64,000 nt of DNA, taken from positions 5,574,501-5,638,500 of the forward strand of contig NZ_CP060828.1 of the NCBI RefSeq assembly GCF_014489635.1, written 5' to 3'. Position 1 is the stretch's first letter. Each line of letters starts with the position of its first letter. The stretch is from Streptomyces roseirectus. GTDB taxonomy: Bacteria; Actinomycetota; Actinomycetes; Streptomycetales; Streptomycetaceae. The notes under the pieces were generated by a model that was not told where the DNA came from, made no database searches, and was given only the letters and a program-made list of their open reading frames with translations. Both the position numbers and the translations under genes were made by a program. Of this stretch, positions 7,360-15,802 are shown in pieces.

Positions 7360-8874
7360 ATGTCTCAAGCAGTCCCCATAGCCCCCGACGCCAACCGCTG
7401 GAAGGCCCTGGCGTTCATCGCCATCGCCCAGCTGATGGTCGTCCTCGACGCCACCATCGTGAACATCGCGATGCCCGCCGCCCAGTCCGACCTGGGCATC
7501 TCCGAGGGCAACAAGCAGTGGATCGTCACCGCGTACGCCCTCGCCTTCGGCGGCCTCCTGCTCTTCGGCGGCCGGATCGCCGACCTGTGGGGCCGTAAGC
7601 GCACCTTCGTCGTCGGCCTCGGCGGCTTCGCGCTCGCGTCCGCCCTCGGCGGCGCCGCGACCAACCAGGCCATGATGTTCGGCGCCCGCGGCCTCCAGGG
7701 CGTCTTCGGCGCCCTGCTCGCCCCCGCCGCGCTCTCCCTGCTCGCCGTGATGTTCACGGACGCGAAGGAGCGCGCCAAGGCGTTCGGCATCTACGGCGCC
7801 ATCGCCGGCGGTGGCGGCGCGGTCGGCCTGATCCTCGGCGGCTTCCTCACCGAGTACCTGAACTGGCGCTGGACCTTCTTCGTCAACATCCCGTTCGCGA
7901 TCGTCGCCGCGGCCGGTGCCTACCTGGTCATCCGTGAGCCCGAGGGCGGTCGCAACCGCAACCCGCTCGACATCCCGGGCGTCCTGCTCTCCACCCTGGG
8001 CCTGGTCGCCCTGGTCTACGGCTTCACCCGCGCCGAGAGCGCCGGCTGGTCCGACGCCCTGACGATCGGCATGTTCGTCGGCTCGGCCGTCCTGCTCGCC
8101 GCCTTCGTCGTCGTCGAGACGAAGGTCAAGGCCCCGCTGCTGCCGCTGCGCGTCGTCACCGAGCGCAACCGCGGTGGTGTCTACCTCTCGCTGGGCCTCG
8201 CCATCATCGGCATGTTCGGCCTGTTCCTCTTCCTCACCTACTACCTCCAGATCGTCAAGGGCTACTCCCCGGTCAAGACCGGGTTCGCGTTCCTGCCGAT
8301 GGTCGTCGGCATGATCACGGGCTCGACCCAGATCGGGACGCGCCTGATGACCCGGGTCGCTCCGCGCCTGCTGATGGGCCCCGGCTTCCTGGTCGCCGCC
8401 CTCGGCATGTTCCTGCTGACCCAGATGAAGGTCGACTCCTCGTACGCGGCCCTGCTGCTGCCCGCGATGCTCCTGCTCGGCCTCGGCATGGGTACGGCGT
8501 TCATGCCGGCCATGTCGATGGCGACCCAGGGCGTCGAGCCCCGGGACGCCGGTGTCGCCTCCGCGATGGTCAACACGTCGCAGCAGGTGGGCGGCGCCAT
8601 CGGCACCGCCCTGCTGAACACGATCGCCGCGTCCGCCACGACCTCCTACGTCAAGGACCACATCGCCGGTGCCGCCGGCCGCTCGCAGCAGCAGCTGGTC
8701 CAGCTCGACGGCATGGTCCACGGCTACACGAGCGCCATCTGGTTCGCCGTCGGAATCCTCGTCGCCGCCTCGGTGATCGCCTTCACTCTCGTCAACGCCG
8801 GCCGTCCGAACCTCGGCCACGGTGTCGAGGAAGGTGCTGAGGACGAGTTCAAGGTTCCGGTGGTCGCCCACTGA
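7360..8874 (+). CDS. MFS drug exporter, DHA2 (EmrB/QacA) family
   Basis: ATG at 7360 gives 504 residues with 14 predicted membrane helices. An alternative GTG at 7348 would overlap the GGAG ribosome binding site. Family motifs include LMVVLDATIVNIAMPAAQSD in helix 1, GGRIADLWGRKR between helices 2 and 3, and ALLAPAALSLL with the antiporter motif C region. It is an inner-membrane proton-coupled exporter, probably for drugs or amphiphiles. The C-terminal tail (EDEFKVPVVAH) is cytoplasmic. It is preceded by a TetR gene and followed tail-to-tail by a MarR gene. It is intact, unlike the fragment at 2.3-2.8 kb. Confidence 0.9.
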   Translation: MSQAVPIAPDANRWKALAFIAIAQLMVVLDATIVNIAMPAAQSDLGISEGNKQWIVTAYALAFGGLLLFGGRIADLWGRKRTFVVGLGGFALASALGGAATNQAMMFGARGLQGVFGALLAPAALSLLAVMFTDAKERAKAFGIYGAIAGGGGAVGLILGGFLTEYLNWRWTFFVNIPFAIVAAAGAYLVIREPEGGRNRNPLDIPGVLLSTLGLVALVYGFTRAESAGWSDALTIGMFVGSAVLLAAFVVVETKVKAPLLPLRVVTERNRGGVYLSLGLAIIGMFGLFLFLTYYLQIVKGYSPVKTGFAFLPMVVGMITGSTQIGTRLMTRVAPRLLMGPGFLVAALGMFLLTQMKVDSSYAALLLPAMLLLGLGMGTAFMPAMSMATQGVEPRDAGVASAMVNTSQQVGGAIGTALLNTIAASATTSYVKDHIAGAAGRSQQQLVQLDGMVHGYTSAIWFAVGILVAASVIAFTLVNAGRPNLGHGVEEGAEDEFKVPVVAH

Positions 8875-8912
8875 CCGACCCGCTCGGACCTGCGCGGGCC
8901 CTGGGGACGAGG

Positions 8913-9434
8913 TCAGCGCAGCCAGGGTAGGTCAGCACCCGCTTCGTTGGGCTGAAGGCCCTCGGCGACGATCGTCAGGATCTCGCCGAGGGCCTTCGTC
9001 TGTTCCGGGGTCAGCCGCTGGAACAACGCGGCCCTGACGGCCTCGACATGGCCCGGCGCGACCCTGCGCAGCACCTCGAGCCCGGCGTCCGTGAGGACGG
9101 CGAACTGGCCCCGTTTGTCGGAGGGGCAGTCCTCGCGCCGCACCCACCCGTTCTTCTCCAGCCGCGCGATCGCGTGCGAGAGGCGGGAGCGGGTGATCTT
9201 GGACTTCATCGCCAGCTGGGTCATCCGCAACCGGTGCTGCGGGGCCTCGCCCAGGCCCACCAGCAGTCCGTAGTACATGTGCGGCATGCCGGCGTCGCGC
9301 TGGAGCTGACGGTCGAGGTAGTCGTCGAGGAGCGTCGACGCGTGCAGATAGGCACGCCAGACACACTGCTCCTCTTCGGAGAGCCACTGCGGCTCATCGG
9401 GGGTCGGGGAGGGGGATGCCTTCATGTACTCCAC
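8913..9434 (-). CDS. MarR-family transcriptional regulator
   Basis: This is a 173-residue winged-helix protein. The helix-turn-helix is MTQLAMKSKITRSRLSHAIA and the wing is VRREDCPSDKRGQFAVLTDAG, both standard for MarR. GTG at 9434 has GGGAG seven bases upstream; ATG at 9425 is the alternative. It is divergent from the dioxygenase-like gene, and the AT-rich promoter between them contains a TTG-N9-CAA partial dyad overlapping the -35 box. Repression of that gene, relieved by a phenolic ligand, is the simplest model. Its 3' end converges with the MFS exporter gene. Confidence 0.88.
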   Translation of the reverse strand: MEYMKASPSPTPDEPQWLSEEEQCVWRAYLHASTLLDDYLDRQLQRDAGMPHMYYGLLVGLGEAPQHRLRMTQLAMKSKITRSRLSHAIARLEKNGWVRREDCPSDKRGQFAVLTDAGLEVLRRVAPGHVEAVRAALFQRLTPEQTKALGEILTIVAEGLQPNEAGADLPWLR

Positions 9435-9450
9435 AGTAACGCTCCCATCA

Positions 9451-9479
9451 TTGAAATTTAAACAAACAGGTCGTAGGGT
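9451..9479 (+). promoter_or_regulatory. Sigma-70 type promoter with overlapping MarR operator candidate
   Basis: TTGAAA (9451-9456) and TAGGGT (9474-9479) are separated by exactly 17 bases, about 50 bases ahead of the dioxygenase start. The -35 box is part of an unusually AT-rich dyad (9451-9465), which is a plausible MarR site. Confidence 0.6.
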
Positions 9480-9529
9480 ATGTATAAGTCGATGCTGCAG
9501 ATTTGAAGCAATCGGAGGGAGTCACCACC

Positions 9530-10315
9530 ATGTCCGCCGCCAACCCGCAGCGCATGCCCGCCCTGTACCTCAGTCACGGGGCACCGCCGCTCGCCGACGA
9601 CCCCGTCTGGCCCGGCCAACTCGCCGCCTGGTCCGCGGACCTGCCGCGCCCCAAGGCGATCCTCACCGTCTCCGCGCACTGGGAGGAGGCCCCCCTCGCC
9701 CTAGGTGCCGTCAACCCCGTCCCCCTTGTCTACGACTTCTGGGGCTTCCCCGAGCACTACTACAGAGTTACGTACGACGCCCCCGGCGCACCGGCGCTCG
9801 CCGAGAGCGTGCGCAAGCTGCTGCGCGCCCCGGGCATCCCCGTACAGGACATCCCCGACCGCGGTCTGGACCACGGCGCCTACGTCCCCCTCGTGGAGAT
9901 GTTCCCGGACGCGGACGTCCCTGTCCTCCAGATCTCGATGCCGACCCTCGATCCGGTGAGCCTCATGGGCATCGGACGCAAGCTCGCACCCCTGCGCGAC
10001 GAGGGCGTCCTGATCGTCGGCTCCGGCTTCTTCACCCACAACCTCGCCGCCCTGCGCGGCACCGGCGTCCCCACCTGGTCCGCCGAGTTCGACGACTGGG
10101 GGCACCGCGCGCTGGAGTCCCGCGACTGGGACGGCCTCCTCGACTTCCTCCACAAGGCACCGGCCGGCCGCTACGCGCACCCGCGCACGGAGCACTTCGC
10201 GCCGCTCTTCGTGACGATGGGGGTCGCCGAGGCGGGGGGCGAGCTGGACGCGCAGAAGTCGGTGATCGACGGGTTCTGGATGGGGCTCGCGAAGAGGTCG
10301 GTGCAGTTCGGGTGA
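9530..10315 (+). CDS. DODA-type extradiol aromatic ring-opening dioxygenase family protein
   Basis: ATG at 9530 follows GGAGGGAG. The 261-residue protein has the LigB/DODA layout: LYLSHGAPP at the N-terminus, SAHWEE, DHGAYVPLVEMFP and GSGFFTHNL. The conserved histidines (in LSHGAPP, SAHWEE, LDHGAY and FTHN) fit a class III extradiol iron/zinc site. Family members open catechol rings or, as YgiD-type enzymes, convert DOPA; some act on unidentified aromatics. The gene is divergent from a MarR regulator, as expected for an aromatic-inducible pair. Confidence 0.85.
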   Translation: MSAANPQRMPALYLSHGAPPLADDPVWPGQLAAWSADLPRPKAILTVSAHWEEAPLALGAVNPVPLVYDFWGFPEHYYRVTYDAPGAPALAESVRKLLRAPGIPVQDIPDRGLDHGAYVPLVEMFPDADVPVLQISMPTLDPVSLMGIGRKLAPLRDEGVLIVGSGFFTHNLAALRGTGVPTWSAEFDDWGHRALESRDWDGLLDFLHKAPAGRYAHPRTEHFAPLFVTMGVAEAGGELDAQKSVIDGFWMGLAKRSVQFG

Positions 10316-10342
10316 GGTGAGGGTGGTGAGGGTGGTGAGGGT

Positions 10343-10858
10343 CTACAACGCCTTCTCGTACCAGGCGACGTCCCAGTACCGGCCGAACTTCCGGCCGACC
10401 TCGCGGTACGTCCCCACGTGCTGGAACCCGAAGCGTTCGTGCAGCCGGGTCGACGCCTCGTTGGGCTGGGCGATGCCCGCGTACGCGCGATGGAGGTCCT
10501 CGCCGGCCAGCGCCTCGAACAGGGCCGTGTAGAGGAGCGTGCCGACACCGCGCCCGCCCGCGTCGGGGGCGACGTACACCGTGACCTCCACGGACGTGGA
10601 GTACGCCGCCTTCGGGCGGTAAGGGCTGGATGTGGCGTACCCCAGAATTCGCCGTGAGTCCGTGGCCGTGGCAACCATCAGGCGGTAGGGGCCGTCTTCA
10701 GGGTGGGAGAGCAGCCAAGGACGGCGCTCCTCCGCAGTGAAAACCCGGGTATCGAATGTGATGGCCGTCTCACGGACGTAGTGGTTGTAGAGCTCGGTGA
10801 GGGCGTCGAGGTCCCCCTCGACTCCCGGCCTGACCTGCACGTCTGCCGACTCCGACAC
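10343..10858 (-). CDS. GNAT acetyltransferase, phosphinothricin acetyltransferase-like
   Basis: ATG at 10858 is preceded by GGAGGAGGCGG. The 171 residues match the PAT/YncA group: LTELYNHYVRETAITFDTRV near the N-terminus, VTVYVAPDAGGRGVGTLLY as the acetyl-CoA motif A, and GIAQPNEASTRLHERFGF as motif B. The group acetylates phosphinothricin, methionine sulfoximine or related amino acids. Its position divergent from hrdD is, from memory, conserved in streptomycetes. Confidence 0.88.
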   Translation of the reverse strand: MSESADVQVRPGVEGDLDALTELYNHYVRETAITFDTRVFTAEERRPWLLSHPEDGPYRLMVATATDSRRILGYATSSPYRPKAAYSTSVEVTVYVAPDAGGRGVGTLLYTALFEALAGEDLHRAYAGIAQPNEASTRLHERFGFQHVGTYREVGRKFGRYWDVAWYEKAL

Positions 10859-10920
10859 ATCCGCCTCCTCCGCGTGGCCGGGCAGGATACTGCAAGATCA
10901 GAAAATTGGGGGCACGGGTT

Positions 10921-10948
10921 GGGAATTCTGTCCTGATTCCAGTCGTTG
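10921..10948 (+). promoter_or_regulatory. SigR-type promoter of hrdD
   Basis: GGGAAT at 10921-10926, an 18-base spacer and GTTG at 10945-10948 match the consensus of the thiol-stress ECF sigma factor SigR. The element lies about 95 bases upstream of the hrdD start. SigR control of hrdD is described in S. coelicolor. Confidence 0.8.
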
Positions 10949-11043
10949 TTTCCATCGAACGGATCTGAGGGACCCGGATCGGAAGAACGGGAACCCCGGA
11001 CCCGTCCGGACCACCCGGCAGCCACCATTGTTAGGGAGCACGC

Positions 11044-12042
11044 ATGGCAACCCGTGCCGTCGCCCGTCGTCAGTCCGCCACCGGCGAGACAGGCGCTGTG
11101 GCCCGCAGTGTTCGCGCCACCGGCGGGGAGATCGCCGACCGCGATCTGGTCGGCATGTACCTCGACGAGATCGCGCGCACCCCCCTGCTCGACGCCGCCA
11201 AGGAAGTCGAGCTGTCGCAGATCATCGAGGCGGGCGTGTTCGCGCGACAACTCCTCGACGGCTACGAGGAGTCGGGGTCCGACGCCACCCGCGAGGAGCT
11301 GGCGGCCCTGGTCGCCGCCGGTGAGCGCGCGAAGGACGTCTTCATCCGCTCCAACCTCCGCCTGGTCGTCGCCGTCGCCCGCCGCTACCCGCGCAGCGGC
11401 CTCCCCCTGCTCGACCTCATCCAGGAGGGCAACGCGGGCCTGGTCCGCGCGGTGGAGAAGTTCGACTACACCAAGGGCTTCAAGTTCTCCACGTACGCGA
11501 CGTGGTGGATCCGCCAGGCCATCACCCGCTCCATAGCCGACCAGTCCCGCACGATCCGCCTCCCCGTCCACCTGGTCGAGGAGCTGGGCCGGATCCGCCG
11601 CGTCCAGCGCGAGTTCAACCGCGAGCACGGCCGCGACCCCGAGCACGCCGAGATCGCCAAGGAGCTGGGCTCCACCCCCGAGCGCGTCTCCGACGTCCTC
11701 GACTGGGCCCGCGACCCCGTCTCCCTCAACATGTCCGTCGACGACGAGGGCGAGACCCAGTTCGGCGACCTCCTGGAGGACACGTCCGCGGTCAGCCCCG
11801 AGCAGTCGGTCCTCACGCTCCTGCGCAGCGAGGAGCTGGACGGCCTCATCGACCGCCTCGACCCCCGCACCGCCTCCATCATCAAGATGCGCTACGGCAT
11901 CGAGGACGGCCGCGAGCGCACCCTCACCGAGGTCGGCAAGGAACACGGCCTCACCCGCGAACGCATCCGCCAGATCGAGAAGCACGCCCTCCTCGAACTG
12001 AAGAAGCTCGCGAGGGACACGGGTTTCGAGGCGGCGGCGTGA
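11044..12042 (+). CDS. hrdD: RNA polymerase sigma factor HrdD
   Basis: The 332-residue group 2 sigma-70 factor has region 1.2 (DLVGMYLDEIARTPLLDAAKE), region 2 (FIRSNLRLVVAVARRYP, DLIQEGNAGLVRAVEKFDY, FSTYATWWIRQAITRSI), region 3 and region 4 (TLTEVGKEHGLTRERIRQIE). It lacks the long acidic N-terminus of the principal factor HrdB. The length and the neighbouring PAT-like gene point to HrdD rather than HrdA or HrdC. GGGAG precedes the ATG. A SigR-type promoter upstream ties its synthesis to thiol-oxidative stress. It recognises HrdB-like promoters. Confidence 0.88.
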   Translation: MATRAVARRQSATGETGAVARSVRATGGEIADRDLVGMYLDEIARTPLLDAAKEVELSQIIEAGVFARQLLDGYEESGSDATREELAALVAAGERAKDVFIRSNLRLVVAVARRYPRSGLPLLDLIQEGNAGLVRAVEKFDYTKGFKFSTYATWWIRQAITRSIADQSRTIRLPVHLVEELGRIRRVQREFNREHGRDPEHAEIAKELGSTPERVSDVLDWARDPVSLNMSVDDEGETQFGDLLEDTSAVSPEQSVLTLLRSEELDGLIDRLDPRTASIIKMRYGIEDGRERTLTEVGKEHGLTRERIRQIEKHALLELKKLARDTGFEAAA

Positions 12043-12330
12043 GCGGGGGAGTGGCCCCCGGGGCGTGAGTTCGTGACCTCGCGCGAGGCCGCGGTGTCCG
12101 GAACCGAACCCCTCGGGACGCCGGCCCGCATGCCCTGGGCGAACACGCGCTCGCCCCTGCTTCAACCGCCCCTCCCAGGGGAACAAGTCTCCAGGGAACG
12201 GCAGTTCACCCCCCAACCCGAGAAACCTCGCACCCCCGCCCCCAGTTGACACCCCCAACAGAGACCACGTCCCGACGCACTCCCCCCGGCGCCGGGACCA
12301 CCCCAGCCGGGCTCCGGCGCCCTCCCCCCC

Positions 12331-12360
12331 CCGGGCGCCGAAGCCCGGCTCTTCTTCTCT
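12331..12360 (+). terminator. Hairpin with pyrimidine tail downstream of hrdD
   Basis: CCGGGC and GCCCGG flank GCCGAA and are followed by CTCTTCTTCTCT. This is a plausible intrinsic terminator for transcripts coming from hrdD, although it is 290 bases past the stop. Confidence 0.5.
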
Positions 12361-12379
12361 CCCCACACACCCAAAGAAC

Positions 12380-12412
12380 GGGTCACCCCGAACCTGAACC
12401 CCGGGGTGACCC
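12380..12412. terminator. 11-bp perfect-stem hairpin
   Basis: GGGTCACCCCG (12380-12390) pairs perfectly with CGGGGTGACCC (12402-12412) across an 11-base loop. There is no T-run on the plus side and a weak one on the minus side, so it could end either convergent transcript. Confidence 0.45.
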
Positions 12413-12517
12413 GCCCAATCTCCAAATACTGCCACACCCCCAACTACCCACCCCCACCCCCCACCCACATTCCGCCACCCCCACAAACCTCAGGCCCGCG
12501 GGGGGTTGCATCAACGC

Positions 12518-12652
12518 GCGGCCACCCCCAAGCACCTAAGGGACGCGGGGCTGTACCAACATGCGGCCACCCCCAAGCACCCAAGGGGCGCGAGGCTGTA
12601 CCAACATGCGGCTACCGCCACGCACCTCAGGGGCGCGGGGAACTGCGCGACC
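12518..12652. repeat. Three tandem 45-bp repeats
   Basis: Units starting GCGGCCACCCCCAAGCACC begin at 12518, 12563 and 12608. The last unit diverges and runs into the longer repeat at 12629. The spacing is exactly 45 bp each time. Confidence 0.85.
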
Positions 12653-12840
12653 AGCCACATCGAACCCGCACCCGCCAAACCACCGCCCCACCCCCAACCG
12701 ACCGCGCCCCACCCCCTCACCCGCACTCACCAATCCCCCTCCACCCCCACCCACCCAGGGGCGCGGGGAACTGCGCGACCAGCCACATCGAACCCGCACC
12801 CGCCAAACCACCGTTCCACCCCCGACGGACCGCGCCCCCC
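12629..12840. repeat. Two copies of a dispersed Streptomyces intergenic repeat
   Basis: The 57 bases at 12629-12685 are identical to 12757-12813 (period 128), and similarity continues for about 27 more bases. The core AGGGGCGCGGGGAACTGCGC is a sequence I recall as widely scattered between genes in Streptomyces genomes. Its function is unknown. Confidence 0.85.
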
Positions 12841-12842
12841 AC

Positions 12843-13814
12843 TCACCCACCCCCACCCCCCGCCCTCCCCAACCGCTCCCCCAACTCCCGCACACACCGC
12901 ACCAGTTCCTCCGGCCCCTCCACCACAAAATCCACCCCCACCACCGCAAGCTGCACGGCCAACCACTCCACAGGCCCCCCACCGACCCCCCGAACCCGAC
13001 ACCCCCCACCCTCGACACCCTCCACCCGCCCCATCCACCCCGGCACCCGAGCGGCCACCTCCTCCACCTCCCCGGCGAACACGACAGAGAACTCATACGC
13101 GGCCCGCCTCCCCTGAAGCGCCTTACGGACGAACTCCGCCGCATCCCCTTCGGGCAACTCCCGCGCCCCGAACCGAGCCCCGGTCGCAAACGGCTCACTC
13201 ACCCGATCGACCCGAAACGTCCGCCAGTCCCCCCGATCGAGGTCGTACGCGACGAGATACCACCGCTGCCCGGCGGAAACGAGCCGATACGGCTCGACAA
13301 CCCGCCGGCTCCCCACCCCATCCCGCGCGCTGTACGCGAACCGCAACCGCTCGCCCCCGGCGATGGCCGACGCGATGACGGTCAACGTCTCCGGCGCGAT
13401 CCGAGCCCCGTCCCCACTGGTCAACGACGTCGTCGCGGCCTGCAACGTCACCACCCGCCTCCGCAGCCGCGCAGGCAGCACCTGCTCCAGCTTGGCCAAC
13501 GCCCGCACGGACGCCTCGTCCACCCCCTCCACCGCGTGCCCGGCCCCCGCCCGCAGCCCCACGGCGATGGCCACGGCCTCCTCGTCGTCGAGCAGCAGCG
13601 GCGGCATCGCCTTCCCGGCGACCAGCCGGTACCCCCCGTCGGCCCCCATGGTCGCCCGCACGGGATACCCCAGCTCCCGCAACCGGTCGACATCCCGCCG
13701 AACGGTCCGCCGGGACACCCCGAGCCGCGAGGCCAGCTCACCTCCGGGCCACTCCCGAGGCGTCTGGAGCAGCGACAACAACTGAAGCAACCGTGCGGGA
13801 GTGTCAGTGGTCAT
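12843..13814 (-). CDS. WYL-domain transcriptional regulator (HTH_11 + WYL)
   Basis: ATG at 13814 starts MTTDTPARLLQLLSLLQTPR, and the 323-residue protein shows the usual two-domain design. The HTH_11 winged helix is at about residues 6-60 (LASRLGVSRRTVRRDVDRLR). The WYL domain is at about 135-225 (FAYSARDGVGSRRVVEPYRL, WYLVAYDLDRGDWRTFRVDR), followed by a WCX dimerisation tail. WYL proteins bind nucleic-acid or nucleotide ligands and often act as repressors. The C-terminus ends in a Gly run (RAGGGGG). No operon partner is adjacent; it is divergent from the fructose operon. Confidence 0.87.
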   Translation of the reverse strand: MTTDTPARLLQLLSLLQTPREWPGGELASRLGVSRRTVRRDVDRLRELGYPVRATMGADGGYRLVAGKAMPPLLLDDEEAVAIAVGLRAGAGHAVEGVDEASVRALAKLEQVLPARLRRRVVTLQAATTSLTSGDGARIAPETLTVIASAIAGGERLRFAYSARDGVGSRRVVEPYRLVSAGQRWYLVAYDLDRGDWRTFRVDRVSEPFATGARFGARELPEGDAAEFVRKALQGRRAAYEFSVVFAGEVEEVAARVPGWMGRVEGVEGGGCRVRGVGGGPVEWLAVQLAVVGVDFVVEGPEELVRCVRELGERLGRAGGGGG

Positions 13815-13918
13815 GCCCAGAGCATGCCCCACCACTAGGCCAGCCCCTGACCTAAACCCCCACCCGCCCAAACCCTGCCCCAATCCCCACCCCGAAGCCC
13901 GATCATGCCCGATCGAAG

Positions 13919-13991
13919 TCCGAACCTGTTTACTTTCCGGAAATCTGGGCGTAGCCTCCCACCGAAACCACAAGTTCGGACACGAAACAGG
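13919..13991 (+). promoter_or_regulatory. Promoter and putative operators of the fructose operon
   Basis: TCCGAAC-CTGTTT (13919-13931) and GTTCGGA-CACG-AAACAGG (13974-13991) form two inverted blocks either side of a candidate promoter, TTTACT (13929-13934), 17 bases, TAGCCT (13952-13957). This is consistent with autorepression by the downstream DeoR-type protein. Confidence 0.5.
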
Positions 13992-14039
13992 CGGCAACCG
14001 GACACGGACAGCCGAGAACCGGACACCTCGGAGGCAGCG

Positions 14040-14801
14040 ATGTACGCACCGGAGCGACAGCAGGAAATCCTGCGCCTCGCCCGTGACGGCGGCAGAGTGG
14101 ACGTCGTGTCGCTGGCCGAGGAGTTCCAGGTCACGGCGGAGACGATCCGCCGGGACCTCAAGTCCCTGGACCGCGCCGGCCTCGTCCGCAGAGTCCACGG
14201 CGGCGCGATACCGGTCGGCCGGCTGGACTTCGAACCGGACCTGGCGGAACGCGAGTCCACCTCCGCCGACGAGAAGGACCGCATCGCGAAGGCGGCCCTG
14301 GCCGAACTCCCGCCCGACGGCACCCTGATCCTGGACGCCGGCACGACGGTCGCCCGCCTGGCCGCCGCGATCCCCCTGGACGCGACCCTCACGGTCGTCA
14401 CCCACAGCCTCCCCATCGCCGCCCGCCTGGCCGACCACCCCGGCATCCAGCTCCACCTCGTCGGCGGCCGGGTCCGCCACCGCACGCGCGCGGCGGTCGA
14501 CGCGTGGGCCCTGCGCGCGTACAGCGAGATCCGCGCGGACGTCCTGTTCGTCGCCGCCAACGGCTTCTCGCCCGGCCACGGCCTCACCACCCCCGACCTC
14601 GCCGAGTCCGCCGTCAAGCGCGCCGCGATCGCCGCCGCCCGCAGGGTCGTCCTCCTGGCCGACTCCGCCAAGCACGGCCAGGAACACTTCGCCCGCTTCG
14701 GCGACCTCGCCGACATCGACCTCCTGATCACCGACCACAGCCTCGGCGACGACGACACGGCCGCCATCGAACGCGGCGGCACGGAAGTAGTACGCGCATG
14801 A
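14040..14801 (+). CDS. DeoR-family regulator of fructose operon (FruR-like)
   Basis: ATG at 14040 is preceded by GGAGGCAGCG. This 253-residue protein has a DeoR HTH (MYAPERQQEILRLARDGGRV ... FQVTAETIRRDLKSLDRAGL) and a DeoRC sensor domain with DAGTTVARLAAAI and VTHSLPIA, which bind phosphorylated sugar. Its stop overlaps the fruK start (ATGA), so the two are translationally coupled. By context it should repress fruK-fruA, with fructose 1-phosphate as the probable inducer. Confidence 0.88.
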   Translation: MYAPERQQEILRLARDGGRVDVVSLAEEFQVTAETIRRDLKSLDRAGLVRRVHGGAIPVGRLDFEPDLAERESTSADEKDRIAKAALAELPPDGTLILDAGTTVARLAAAIPLDATLTVVTHSLPIAARLADHPGIQLHLVGGRVRHRTRAAVDAWALRAYSEIRADVLFVAANGFSPGHGLTTPDLAESAVKRAAIAAARRVVLLADSAKHGQEHFARFGDLADIDLLITDHSLGDDDTAAIERGGTEVVRA

Positions 14802-15802
14802 ACGCCACCCCCGTCCCGACGCACACCCCCGGCGCTCCGACCGCCGGGCGCGGCACGATCCTCACCGTCACCCCCAACCCCTCCCTCGACCGCACCTACG
14901 AGGTCCCCTCCCTCGACCGCGGCGAGGTCATCCGCGCCACCGGCGAGCGCATGGACCCCGGCGGCAAGGGCGTCAACGTCTCCCGCGCGGTCGCGGCGGC
15001 CGGCCGGCGCACGGTCGCCGTCCTCCCCCTCGGCGGCGCCCCCGGCGCCCTCGTCGCCGACCTCCTCGACGCCCAGGGCATCGAGGTCGCCCCCGTCCCC
15101 GTCGCCGGCGCCACCCGCTCCAACATCGCCCTCGCGGAATCCGACGGCGTCCTCACGAAGATCAACGCCCCCGGCCCCGAACTCTCGCCCGCCGAACAGG
15201 AACTCCTCCTGGAGACGGTCCGCGAGCACTCGGCCGGCGCCGACTGGATCGCCTGCTGCGGCAGCCTCCCGAGGGGCCTCACGCCGTCCTGGTACGCCGA
15301 CGTCGTCACCCGCGCGCACGCGGCGGGCGCCCGCATCGCCCTCGACACCTCCGGCCCCGCCCTCCTGGAAGCCCTCCGCGCCGGCCCGGACGTCGTCAAG
15401 CCCAACGCGGAGGAGCTGGCCGAGGCGGTGGGCCGCCCCCTGAAGACGATCGGCGACGCCCTGAAGGCCGCCGAACAGCTCCAGGACATGGGCGCCCGAG
15501 CCGTCCTCGCCAGCCTCGGCGCCGACGGCCAGCTCCTCCTCGACGCCACCGGCACCTACTTCGCCGCGTCCCCCGTCACCACCGTCCGCAGCAACGTGGG
15601 CGCCGGCGACTCCTCCCTCGCCGGCTTCCTCATCGCCGGCGGCACCGGCCCCGCCGCCCTCGCCTCCGCCGTGGCCCACGGCGCCGCCGCCGTCCAGCTC
15701 CCCGGCAGCCTCATGCCCACCCCCGCGGACCTCACCCCGGACGCGGTCACCCTCACCTCGGACATCCCGGTGAACCGCCCCCTGAGGGAACCGACGCCAT
15801 GA
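14798..15802 (+). CDS. fruK: 1-phosphofructokinase
   Basis: The 334-residue PfkB/ribokinase-family kinase converts fructose 1-phosphate to fructose 1,6-bisphosphate. Signatures are TVTPNPSLDRTYEV at the N-terminus, MDPGGKGVNVSRAVAAAGR, and the C-terminal catalytic NVGAGDSSLAGFL, where the Asp is the base. ATG at 14798 overlaps the regulator's stop codon by four bases. The upstream extension of about 20 residues (MNATPVPTHTPGAPTAGRG) is not conserved in the family, so translation from an internal site is possible. The fruA gene follows after 250 bases. Confidence 0.92.
   Translation: MNATPVPTHTPGAPTAGRGTILTVTPNPSLDRTYEVPSLDRGEVIRATGERMDPGGKGVNVSRAVAAAGRRTVAVLPLGGAPGALVADLLDAQGIEVAPVPVAGATRSNIALAESDGVLTKINAPGPELSPAEQELLLETVREHSAGADWIACCGSLPRGLTPSWYADVVTRAHAAGARIALDTSGPALLEALRAGPDVVKPNAEELAEAVGRPLKTIGDALKAAEQLQDMGARAVLASLGADGQLLLDATGTYFAASPVTTVRSNVGAGDSSLAGFLIAGGTGPAALASAVAHGAAAVQLPGSLMPTPADLTPDAVTLTSDIPVNRPLREPTP

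Larger units (their letters stand above)
12043..12842. other. 800-bp noncoding region between hrdD and WYL gene
   Basis: I find no credible gene here. Open frames exist on both strands, but they are Pro/Thr/His-rich or Gly/Trp-rich products of C-tracts and repeats. The region holds two hairpins (12331-12360, 12380-12412), three tandem 45-bp units and two copies of a longer repeat. It separates two convergent genes. Confidence 0.7.

Noticed and set aside
12406..13378. Long plus-strand open frames rich in Pro, Thr, His and Arg across the hrdD-WYL gap
   Set aside because: They come from C-tracts and repeats and run antisense through the WYL gene; no domain, no ribosome binding site and wrong codon-position bias.
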